From assembly GCF_003574485.1 (NCBI RefSeq), contig NZ_QLIT01000033.1:1-42968 (forward strand): 42,968 nt of DNA, given 5' to 3'. Positions 36,039-42,968 of the stretch are shown here, piece after piece. The stretch is from Facilibium subflavum (GTDB taxonomy: Bacteria > Pseudomonadota > Gammaproteobacteria > Francisellales > Francisellaceae). The notes under the pieces were generated by a model, which saw only the letters and a program-made list of their open reading frames with translations, did no database searches and was not told the origin of the DNA. How positions within the stretch are numbered: the first letter of the stretch is position 1; every line of letters starts with the position of its first letter. The position numbers and the translations under genes are program-made.

Positions 36039-37718
36039 TTAATCAGCACCCCCTCCTAAGGGAATATAATTCGTTGTTTTTTGGGGGTTCTTTATCTTAT
36101 CAAGCTCTGTATTAAGAGCAAGTTTGTCATTCTCTAGGCTCATTATCCGCTGCTGCTGGGAAGTAACCTGCTGCTGTAAATCACTTTTTGCTTTGGCTTG
36201 TGTTCTTATTACCTTTCTCTGACCTTCAACCACCCCTTGATTTTCAGCTAAACCTTTTCTTATGGATTGTAACTCACCCAATTGCTTCTCAGATGCTTCT
36301 TGTAAACTAGCCTTTTCCTTACCCATAGTCTGTACTTGCTCTAAAAGATCTTTATTTATTTCTTGCATACCTGATTTTTCCTGCATTAATCTGGTATTTT
36401 CTGCATCTTTAACACGCAATGCAGCTTGTAGTTTAGCTTTTTGCTGCTCAAGAACTTGGTTCTGATTCGCAAGTTCTTGTCTTATACCTACTCCTTCATT
36501 AACGCCTCTCTGATAACCATTATTATCAGCTTGCAAAACATTAACTCTCAACTTGTTTCTTTCTTGAGTTAACTCAGCATTACTCGCCTTTAAGCTTGCC
36601 ATTTTGGCACCTAATTTAAAACCAGCACTCCCATCCAACATACCAAAAGCTGCACCAAGCCCTCCAGCTATCGCCAAGTTTGCACCATCAATTTTCTCAT
36701 TATTTATTTCGCCTTGCAGTAGCAGACCTCCAACACCGGCTGAACCGCCAATAAAAGCTCCAGCAAAAAGTGCCGCTCCAACAGGCCCACCAGCAACACC
36801 AATACCAGCACTAACACCAAAAACTAATGCTTGAGCACCAAATTGCACACCTAAGTTTGCAATACCACCATTATCATGCGGTATTAGGCTACTAAGACTA
36901 AAATGCCCACTTGGATCATAGTTCATCACAGGATTACCATTGGCATAATTATAGCGATTGAGTAAATCAAAGCTATCCTGGGCGACAAAGCGCGCGATAT
37001 CCGCATTGTAATACCTTGCACCTTGATCGTTTAACCCGGTTTCAAAATCATGGTAACCGGCACCAAATATATATGGGTTTTGCTCAAAGTCAAAACTGTC
37101 TTGATTTGATGTTTGATTTTCATCGTTGCTGTTACTTAATTGACCATAATCATCGATATGATAACTTGTGGTTTGTGATACACCATTTTTTAACACAATA
37201 CTTGCCGGTTGGTTATGGCGAACACCTAAAGACTCAGTTAATTGACTGTTATTCGTGTTTTGCAGATCTTTAATAAATCGCGATCCAACAAAATAGCTGC
37301 TTATCTTTGTTTGAACTTGATCTATCGTCAAGGCTTCATTTAACAGCTTGCCATTTTGACCATAATAAAAGTCAATTGATTGACCAGCAGCCTTATCCAC
37401 TTTAGCCGCCCGGCGGCCATCGGCATAATACTGATAAGTATAGGTTTTATTGTTTATGACATCCGTTACCAATACTAGCCGATTTAAGCTGTTGTAATCA
37501 TACTGGTATTGTGTCACTTCGTTTTTATCGGTTTCAACCAGATTACCATTTTTATCATAATGATAGCTGTAAGTCATTGTTGACGTTGTTTGTGTCAGCA
37601 TTGTCGATGCCTGCACCGTTTGCCACGGCATCAATTGCATCGCAGCCATCAGACCAATAACAACCGGTTTTAACTGCGCTTTACATTTAGCTTGTGGATT
37701 TTTCTTTTTATACTCCAT
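36039..37718 (-). CDS. RHS-2: secreted short RHS-core protein with coiled-coil C-terminus
   Basis: 559 residues. A charged N-terminus (MEYKKKNPQAKCKAQLK) and hydrophobic segment with cleavage near VQA indicate Sec export. The RHS core ends in NPVMNYDPSGH (262-272). A glycine/alanine-rich hydrophobic segment unlike those of the other four (about 290-365) is followed by ~170 residues of predicted coiled coil (about 374-545) rich in Gln/Glu/Lys with heptad spacing (ELTQERNKL, VLEQQKAKLQAAL, DKLALNTELDKI). The tail is YIPLGGGAD. No enzymatic motif seen; it could bind a partner or form filaments. GAGGA precedes the ATG. Confidence 0.83.
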   Translation of the reverse strand: MEYKKKNPQAKCKAQLKPVVIGLMAAMQLMPWQTVQASTMLTQTTSTMTYSYHYDKNGNLVETDKNEVTQYQYDYNSLNRLVLVTDVINNKTYTYQYYADGRRAAKVDKAAGQSIDFYYGQNGKLLNEALTIDQVQTKISSYFVGSRFIKDLQNTNNSQLTESLGVRHNQPASIVLKNGVSQTTSYHIDDYGQLSNSNDENQTSNQDSFDFEQNPYIFGAGYHDFETGLNDQGARYYNADIARFVAQDSFDLLNRYNYANGNPVMNYDPSGHFSLSSLIPHDNGGIANLGVQFGAQALVFGVSAGIGVAGGPVGAALFAGAFIGGSAGVGGLLLQGEINNEKIDGANLAIAGGLGAAFGMLDGSAGFKLGAKMASLKASNAELTQERNKLRVNVLQADNNGYQRGVNEGVGIRQELANQNQVLEQQKAKLQAALRVKDAENTRLMQEKSGMQEINKDLLEQVQTMGKEKASLQEASEKQLGELQSIRKGLAENQGVVEGQRKVIRTQAKAKSDLQQQVTSQQQRIMSLENDKLALNTELDKIKNPQKTTNYIPLGGGAD

Positions 37719-37843
37719 TGATGATTCCTCTTTTGACTTTTTCGTTTATACAAATTACCCAAGGTGACTATTTTTGTTTTCTTACCAAGCCTTCATCATA
37801 TGCTTGCCAAGTCGACATTTCTGTTGCTTCTTTTCATATTTAT

Positions 37844-39421
37844 TTAAAACCCAAACCCGGAAAACAGCCCAACCCAAGGCGAAACAGACGTATTCACATC
37901 TTCTTGTATTAATCTTTCACACATCTGCCAGCAATTGGCTTTTTCATTATTAAAGCTAAAAAAGCGATATTGTGGCATGTCAGCCCCGTTTTCAGTAAAG
38001 CTTTTAAACTTTGTAAGCGCCTGCTTTGCTTCTTCTGTAGTAATCTTACGAATTAAACGTAAGTGCTTATAAAGACCATCACCTTGCTTTTTATCAAGAA
38101 TGTCTAGCCATAAGGTTCCCTTATTCCAAGCAGTAAAATCCATCATAAAAAAGTTGCTCTGCGTTTCTATCACCATCCCTCTATGTAGACTCCCCCTTAT
38201 CTGATAAATACCGGATTTTTGTATATGATTACCCTCTACTGCATTATCCACCATCATCTGGACATCATAATTGTCTCCAATTAACTCCTTAGCATTTACG
38301 CCATAGCGTGTAGCCTGCTTATCAATAACACCAACAAAGAAGTCTTCGCTTTTTTTTGCTGTCAGTACTGTCTTACCGATTGTTGCAACCCCAAACCCAG
38401 CGTCCGCAACACTTAATGCAGTGGCGGCGATATTAAGGTTTCGGTGCAATTTTGCTGAACCTATCTTGGCATCACTTAAACCCTGAGAGACAATTCCCAC
38501 TCCGCCGGCAGCCACACCAATCAAAGCACCAGCCAATGCTAACGATGTACCCGCGCTAACAGGTACTGCAATAACTGACGCCACAATCCCAATGGCATTT
38601 AATGTATAAACACTTTCTCTTGAACTTAAGGCGGAACCAATCGCGCTTAAGGCATTATGTCCTGATGGGTCATAGTTCATCACCGGGTTGGCATTGGCAT
38701 AATCATAACGGTTGAGTAAATCAAAACTGTCCTGGGCGACAAAGCGCGTGATATCCGCACTGTAATACCTGGCACCTTGATAGTTTAATCCGGTTTCAAA
38801 ATCATGGTAACCCGCGCCAAATAGGTGCGGGTTTGTCTCAAAGTTAAAACCCTCTTGATTTGACGCGTTACCTTCATCATTACCATTGGTTAATTGACCA
38901 TAATCATCAATATGGTAACTTGTCGTTTGTGACACCCCATTTTTTAATGCAATGCTGGCCGGGTGATTATGGCGAACACCTAAAGATTGGGTGAGTTGGC
39001 TGTCATTGCTATGTTGCAGATCCTTAATAAATCTGGCACCGGCAAAATAACTACTCATCTTCGTTGTTATCTGATCAATATTTAAGGCTTCATTTAGTAA
39101 CTTGCCATTTTGACCATAATAAAAATCAATCTGCTGACCCACAGCCTGATCTACCTTAGCGGCTCTGCGACCATCGGCATAATACTGATAAGCATAGGTT
39201 TTATTGTTTAACTCATCCGTCACGGTTACCAGCTGGTTTAAACTGTTATAACCATACTGGTATTGTGTCACACTGTTTTTATCCGTTTGCATTAAATTAC
39301 CATTGTTATCATAATGATAAATATATACGTTTACCGTTTGCAAAGCCGCTGCATACCCTAACTGCCATTGCCACATCAATAAGGATAGCAATACGATATG
39401 TACGACAGTAAATGTTCTCAT
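37844..39421 (-). CDS. RHS-3: secreted short RHS-core protein with permuted papain/LRAT-like C-terminus
   Basis: 525 residues. Signal peptide (VVHIVLLSLLMWQWQLGYA), RHS core ending NPVMNYDPSGH (245-255), and hydrophobic module I shared with RHS-1 (GIVSQGLSDAKIGSAKL). In the C-terminal ~130 residues a His (SLHRGMVIE, His413) precedes a Cys in NEKANCWQMC (Asn496, Cys497). This order and the small hydrophobic strands after the His recall LRAT/NlpC-type permuted papain folds, in which His comes first and Cys sits in an NC motif at a helix start. Such domains act as acyltransferases, deamidases or peptidases. Weak but specific evidence. It follows RHS-4 by 21 nt and is probably co-transcribed. Confidence 0.83.
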   Translation of the reverse strand: MRTFTVVHIVLLSLLMWQWQLGYAAALQTVNVYIYHYDNNGNLMQTDKNSVTQYQYGYNSLNQLVTVTDELNNKTYAYQYYADGRRAAKVDQAVGQQIDFYYGQNGKLLNEALNIDQITTKMSSYFAGARFIKDLQHSNDSQLTQSLGVRHNHPASIALKNGVSQTTSYHIDDYGQLTNGNDEGNASNQEGFNFETNPHLFGAGYHDFETGLNYQGARYYSADITRFVAQDSFDLLNRYDYANANPVMNYDPSGHNALSAIGSALSSRESVYTLNAIGIVASVIAVPVSAGTSLALAGALIGVAAGGVGIVSQGLSDAKIGSAKLHRNLNIAATALSVADAGFGVATIGKTVLTAKKSEDFFVGVIDKQATRYGVNAKELIGDNYDVQMMVDNAVEGNHIQKSGIYQIRGSLHRGMVIETQSNFFMMDFTAWNKGTLWLDILDKKQGDGLYKHLRLIRKITTEEAKQALTKFKSFTENGADMPQYRFFSFNNEKANCWQMCERLIQEDVNTSVSPWVGLFSGFGF

Positions 39422-39442
39422 AAAAAGCCTTTATCTAAATTC

Positions 39443-41050
39443 CTACGCATAATCCCAATCAAAATGTGGCGTTCTTACCTCATCATTCTTATAGAAAGAA
39501 ATATCTGTGAAGAAATCTTCTCTCTGCCTAAAAAAGATCGAAGGCTCTGATATAAAATCACTAGGCATTTGGTAAGGTATATTGTTTTCAAACCTGTGTG
39601 AGCGAGCAACAGTTTTTAATTCTCTAAAGGCAGTATCAGCGTCATGAGTATCTACTAATTCATCAAGATCATCTGACAATGAATCCAACGAGAACTCAGA
39701 GCTACTTTCACTTAACTGCAATTCTTCATCACTGGATAAATGTTCTATATCTGCAAGTATCTCTTCTTCCAGACTTGATCGTCGTGGACCTTGCAATCTC
39801 CCTGAGCTAAAATCTGGGCTATTACGAGGATCAAATCTTGACTCAGCCTCAATGCTAGAATTTAAATTATCAGTCTCGCCAATGCTAATATCGCTCTCAG
39901 GTTCTTGATTCTGCAGCAAAGGTCTCATTTCTTCACCTTCTAGCTCTCTGAAAACAGCAGACCCTTTACGCCAACTATTAACGCGTTTGGCACCTGACAT
40001 ACCAAATTCAGTCACACCTCCTAAAGCACCACCAATCCCCGCATTAATTCCAATAGAAATCAAATCACGCTGTAAATGTTTAAAATGATCATCAATACCA
40101 ACTGAAGCGGCTGTTGCAATGCCACCAATCATGGCACCACCGACAACACCATAACCAACACCACCAACAGGGGCTAATGCCAAAGATAAGACAAAGCCAA
40201 CATGCTGACCTGTACTCTCACCCCAGGTGTATTTCTTAACATCGTGACCAAAATCTTTAATGCTGTAATGTCCACTTGGATCGTAACTCATTACAGGATT
40301 GCCATTGGCATAGTTATAACGATTGAGTAAATCATAACTGTCCTGAGCAACAAAGCGCTGCGCATTGGGATTATAATACCTGGCACCCTGGTAATTTAAT
40401 CCGGTTTCAGAATCATGGTAACCGGCGCCAAATATATATGGGTTTTGATCGAAATCAAAGCCGTTATCATTATTGCTTTGTGTATTATTGTTGCTGTTGG
40501 TTAAATTACCATAATCATCGATATGATAACTTTTAATCTGTGATACACTATTTTTTAACGCAATACTGGCTGGGTGATTATGACGAACAGCTAAAGACTC
40601 GGTTAACTGACTGTTATTCGTATTTTGCAGATCTTTAATAAATCGCGATCCGGCAAAGTAACTGCTTATCTTTGTTTGCGCCTGGTCTATTGTCAGTGCC
40701 TCATTTAACAATTTGCCATTTTGACCATAATAAAAGTCAATTGATTGATTAGCAGTTTTATCCACTTTAGCCGCTCGACGACCATCGGCATAATACTGGT
40801 AGGTATAGGTTTTATTGTTTAACGCATCCGTCACGGTTACCAGCTGGTTTAAGCTGTTGTAGTTATACTGATACTGTACTGATTTACCTTTATCGGCCTC
40901 AACCAGGTTACCATTGTTGTCATAATGATAAACATAGCTTGTCGTTTGGGTTGTTTGTGATACAACTGCTGCCCTAGCCAACTGCCAGGGTAGTAGTGGT
41001 ATTAAAGCCAATATCCCCATGATAACTGGCTTAAAATAGTTAACTTGCAT
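39443..41050 (-). CDS. RHS-4: secreted short RHS-core protein with acidic C-terminus
   Basis: 535 residues. Signal peptide (FKPVIMGILALIPLLPWQ, cleavage after ARA), RHS core ending NPVMSYDPSGH (251-261), and hydrophobic module II (262-346: YTWGESTGQHVGF, GGAMIGGIATAAS), nearly identical to that of RHS-5. The unique C-terminus (about 350-535) is strongly acidic and Ser/Asp/Glu-rich (LSSDEELQLSESSSEF, DSLSDDLDELVDTHDADTAF) and probably disordered until an aromatic end (SIFFRQREDFFTDISFY). No enzymatic signature seen. It could be a binding or scaffolding tail. Confidence 0.82.
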   Translation of the reverse strand: MQVNYFKPVIMGILALIPLLPWQLARAAVVSQTTQTTSYVYHYDNNGNLVEADKGKSVQYQYNYNSLNQLVTVTDALNNKTYTYQYYADGRRAAKVDKTANQSIDFYYGQNGKLLNEALTIDQAQTKISSYFAGSRFIKDLQNTNNSQLTESLAVRHNHPASIALKNSVSQIKSYHIDDYGNLTNSNNNTQSNNDNGFDFDQNPYIFGAGYHDSETGLNYQGARYYNPNAQRFVAQDSYDLLNRYNYANGNPVMSYDPSGHYSIKDFGHDVKKYTWGESTGQHVGFVLSLALAPVGGVGYGVVGGAMIGGIATAASVGIDDHFKHLQRDLISIGINAGIGGALGGVTEFGMSGAKRVNSWRKGSAVFRELEGEEMRPLLQNQEPESDISIGETDNLNSSIEAESRFDPRNSPDFSSGRLQGPRRSSLEEEILADIEHLSSDEELQLSESSSEFSLDSLSDDLDELVDTHDADTAFRELKTVARSHRFENNIPYQMPSDFISEPSIFFRQREDFFTDISFYKNDEVRTPHFDWDYA

Positions 41051-41125
41051 AAATTATACCCCATACTTATTATGCTTATTTATTTACAAATATTGTGCCT
41101 ATATTCTTGCCCAGTCTCCTTAAAC

Positions 41126-41169
41126 GGGAACTTTGCTCCCTTATAGATTCCCATCTACGCTGGAATGAC
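41126..41169. repeat. Short palindromic repeat cluster at the 3' end of RHS-5
   Basis: Two adjacent palindromes: GGGAACTTTGCTCCC (41126-41140) and a 24-bp sequence from GATTCCC (41146) to GGAATGAC (41169). The second resembles the widespread bacterial dispersed repeat of the GTCATTCCCGCG...GGGAATC type. It encodes the last residues of RHS-5 (HVIPA) and provides its TAG stop, so it seems to have inserted into or fused with the gene's end. The first hairpin could act as a weak terminator. Confidence 0.5.
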
Positions 41170-42717
41170 GTGATCGGATGGAGCGAGAATTTTGTTTATT
41201 ATAATATCAAACGCACCATATAAGTCTCCATGTACTATTTGCTCTTCACCTCCAGAAGGAAGTGAGTTAGATATGGCTTCTTCATTGTTTAGATAACCTT
41301 GCATATTCGTGAATTTATCTTTATTTTTAACGAAGAAACATATACGCAAATCCGTTTGTTGCTCTGGCCCTAAACTTCTAGCCTCCTTTAATTTGGAGAA
41401 CTCTTCCATTAGCTTAGCTTCTGCTGTTTTTGTATCTATTTTTCGCATCACTAATATATATTCTTCTTCGGTTAACTCAGCACGATACTTAAGGGCTGCT
41501 GTGCTTAGCTTGTTAATGGTTTGTCGGTTTACCTTCATACCTCCACCATGGGTAAGCTGAAAAAGCGGCTCTTTATCAAAGGTAAATTGACGAACAGCAT
41601 CCTCAGCAAAAGTCGATCCTCTACCACCAAGTCCTGACATTCTACTGGCACCGGTACCAATATGTATAGCACCACCTAAAGCACCACCAATCCCCGCATT
41701 AATCCCAATAGAAATTAAATCGCGTTTCCAATGATCAAAATGGTCATCAATACCAACTGAAGCAGCTGTTGCAATACCGCCAATCATGGCACCACCAACA
41801 ACGCCATAGCCAATGCCACCAACAGGGGCTAATGCCAAAGATAAAACAAAGCCAACATGCTGCCCTGTACTCTCACCCCAGGTGTATTTCTTTAGATCAT
41901 GGCCAAAATCTTTAATGCTGTAATGTCCACTGGGGTCATAGTTCATCACAGGATTACCATTGGCATAGTTATAACGATTGAGTAAATCAAAACTATCCTG
42001 GGCAACAAAGCGCTGCGCCTCAGGGTTATAATACCTGGCTCCCTGGTAATTTAATCCCGTTTCAAAATCATGGTAACCTGCCCCAAATAGATGTGGGTTT
42101 GTATCAAAGTCAAAACCATCCTGATTTGACGCGTTACCTTCATTATTGCTATTAGCTAATTGACCGTAATCATCGATATGGTAACTTGTCGTTTGTGACA
42201 CACCATTTTTTAAGGCAATGCTTGCTGGGTGATTGTGTCTGACCCTTAAGGCTTGTGTTAGCTGACTGTCATTGCTATGCTGCAAATCCTTGATAAATCG
42301 AGCCCCGGCAAAATAACTGCTTATCTTTGTTTGAACTTGATCTATCGTCAAGGCTTCATTTAACAGCTTGCCGTTTTGGCCGTAATAGAAATCAATTGCT
42401 TGACCCACAGTCTCATCAACCTTAGCTGCCCTGCGACCGTCGGCATAGTACTGATAATCATAGGTTTTGTTGTTCACAGCATCAGTTACCGATACTAGCT
42501 GATTTAAACTGTTATAGTTATACTGATATTGTGTCACTTCATTTTTATCGGCTTCGATTAGATTACCGTTATCGTCGTAATGATAAATATAACTTATCGT
42601 TTTTGTCGTTTGCGATACAGAAGATGCCCTGGCAAATTGCCAAGGCAGCAGTTGTGTTAAAGCCAATATCCCCGCGATAAATGGCTTTATAAAATATCTA
42701 ACTTGTCGAGTAGACAT
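41155..42717 (-). CDS. RHS-5: secreted short RHS-core protein with unrecognised C-terminus
   Basis: 520 residues. Signal peptide (FIKPFIAGILALTQLLPWQF, cleavage after ARA), RHS core ending NPVMNYDPSGH (255-265), and hydrophobic module II (266-350) shared with RHS-4. The unique ~170-residue C-terminus begins at SRMSGLGGRGSTF and contains a helical, charged segment (ELTEEEYILVMRKI, LMEEFSKLKEARSL) and LRICFFVKN. I recognise no family. Its last residues come from a short palindromic repeat. AGGAG is 8 nt before the ATG. It is the first gene of the array, directly downstream of a group II intron end. Confidence 0.83.
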   Translation of the reverse strand: MSTRQVRYFIKPFIAGILALTQLLPWQFARASSVSQTTKTISYIYHYDDNGNLIEADKNEVTQYQYNYNSLNQLVSVTDAVNNKTYDYQYYADGRRAAKVDETVGQAIDFYYGQNGKLLNEALTIDQVQTKISSYFAGARFIKDLQHSNDSQLTQALRVRHNHPASIALKNGVSQTTSYHIDDYGQLANSNNEGNASNQDGFDFDTNPHLFGAGYHDFETGLNYQGARYYNPEAQRFVAQDSFDLLNRYNYANGNPVMNYDPSGHYSIKDFGHDLKKYTWGESTGQHVGFVLSLALAPVGGIGYGVVGGAMIGGIATAASVGIDDHFDHWKRDLISIGINAGIGGALGGAIHIGTGASRMSGLGGRGSTFAEDAVRQFTFDKEPLFQLTHGGGMKVNRQTINKLSTAALKYRAELTEEEYILVMRKIDTKTAEAKLMEEFSKLKEARSLGPEQQTDLRICFFVKNKDKFTNMQGYLNNEEAISNSLPSGGEEQIVHGDLYGAFDIIINKILAPSDHVIPA

Positions 42718-42782
42718 CTCTGTTTCTCCTATTTATAATTTAAATTTTAAACATAATGTGAGAAAGCATGATGCCCCTCACA

Positions 42783-42815
42783 GAACCATACTTGTAGATT
42801 TCCCACATACGGCTC
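42783..42815 (-). ncRNA. Group II intron domain V
   Basis: The 33-nt minus-strand hairpin starts GAGCCGTAT and ends GTATGGTTC. The lower stem pairs throughout with G-U wobbles, and the upper stem GTGG/CTAC closes a GAAA-type loop. The AGC catalytic triad is present in GAGCCG. This is the most conserved catalytic element of group II introns. Confidence 0.75.
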
Positions 42816-42821
42816 TTCAAC

Positions 42822-42968
42822 TTAACTCACTGAACCTGTTAAAGTATAAAAATCATGTGTGATTCGTGGCTGCGGTAGTGGGTAACGTTCAATATATTTG
42901 TTGAACTTCTCCCAACTCATTTTCCGCTTCTGGCTTCTTCGATTTAACCATTTCTTTGCTAGCCTCTT
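42822..42968 (-). CDS. Group II intron reverse transcriptase/maturase, C-terminal fragment
   Basis: Last 48 residues of an intron-encoded protein that both splices and reverse-transcribes its intron. The fragment reads AKKWLNRRSQKRKMSWEKFN then YIERYPLPQPRITHDFY, the typical end of LtrA-type maturases (W-E-K-F-N then Y-P-L-P-x-P-R-I). It is open to the right edge and ends in TAA at 42822, 7 nt before domain V in transcription order. Catalytic RT motifs lie outside the window. Confidence 0.85.
   Translation of the reverse strand, partial: KRLAKKWLNRRSQKRKMSWEKFNKYIERYPLPQPRITHDFYTLTGSVS

Larger units (their letters stand above)
34891..42603 (-). repeat. Five-copy tandem RHS-core DNA repeat
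   Basis: About 680 bp encoding the YD/RHS core is repeated at 34891-35571, 36903-37583, 38657-39337, 40268-40948 and 41923-42603. Long runs are identical between copies, for example the stretch encoding KISSYF and LLNEAL around 35300, 37310 and 42330. RHS-4 and RHS-5 share an extra ~255 bp downstream (40013-40267 and 41668-41922). These are effective substrates for homologous recombination and gene conversion. Confidence 0.85.
42753..42968 (-). mobile_element. Group II intron, 3' end (partial)
   Basis: Read on the minus strand, the maturase C-terminus is followed by a domain V hairpin (42815-42783) and a domain VI-like hairpin (about 42779-42756, TGAGG pairing with TCTCA around GCAT/ATGC). 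The intron 3' end is probably near 42753-42756, about 36 bp before the RHS-5 start codon. The 5' part lies beyond the window. Confidence 0.75.

Noticed and set aside
41218-41240. HGDL in the RHS-5 C-terminus as a second kinase-type catalytic loop
   Set aside because: No glycine loop, lysine or IDxD partner with correct order; four residues alone are not evidence.
33976-42717. CRISPR array in the repeat-rich right part
   Set aside because: Repeats are long protein-coding RHS cores, not short regularly spaced repeats with unique spacers.
1-42968. tRNA or rRNA genes
   Set aside because: No cloverleaf-like T-loop/anticodon arrangements or rRNA segments were recognised by eye in the intergenic regions.

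Overview
The window looks like chromosomal DNA of an AT-rich gammaproteobacterium. The hemA-prfA-prmC order, TrmB, HU, SerS, a GpmI-type phosphoglycerate mutase, type II thymidine kinase, a Prx5-glutaredoxin fusion and the YbdL/YafV-type pair all fit that. Small secreted RHS proteins, an HDAC-like enzyme and a secreted glycosidase candidate suggest a host- or protist-associated lifestyle (Legionella/Francisella-like groups), but that is inference and I cannot name the genus.

Layout. (1) 1-8897, minus strand: a compact operon hypA-hypB-hypF-hypC-hypD-hypE followed by beta, gamma, delta and alpha subunits of a group 3b (sulfhydrogenase-type, NAD(P)-linked) [NiFe]-hydrogenase; alpha runs off the left edge. 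(2) 9017-12283, plus strand and divergent: ackA-pta. Together these form a fermentative module with acetate/ATP production on one side and H2/NAD(P)H redox balance on the other. (3) 12307-21000: a lytic-transglycosylase-like lipoprotein, tdk, a peroxiredoxin-glutaredoxin, then serS, gpmI, prmC, prfA and hemA. (4) 21103-32729: amine oxidase, WrbA-like flavoprotein, large secreted putative glycosidase, hicAB toxin-antitoxin, trmB, HU, a methionine/glutamine transaminase with omega-amidase, HDAC-like hydrolase, aromatic amino-acid permease and a TetR regulator. (5) 30713-33220: two 167-bp MITE-like elements about 96% identical, with terminal inverted repeats and TA target duplications, each sitting directly upstream of a gene; degenerate relatives lie at 13941 and 32944. 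(6) 33976-42717, minus strand: five tandem short RHS-core genes of 520-565 codons. Each has a Sec signal peptide, a nearly constant RHS core ending in a PxxxxDPSGH motif, a glycine-rich hydrophobic module and a unique C-terminus. (7) 42753-42968: the 3' end of a group II intron (maturase C-terminus, domain V and a domain VI-like hairpin) just upstream of the last RHS gene.

The most unusual content is the RHS array. One C-terminus carries a kinase-like signature (glycine loop, GDxHxxN, IDYD), another a permuted papain/LRAT-like His...NCW arrangement, a third a long coiled coil, a fourth an acidic Ser/Asp/Glu-rich tail and the fifth is unrecognised. No immunity-like genes lie between them. Marker patterns within the cores and hydrophobic modules show all four combinations of alleles, so the array appears to evolve by recombination between copies. 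I read it as a domain-swapping cassette of small exported RHS effectors; that function is inference.
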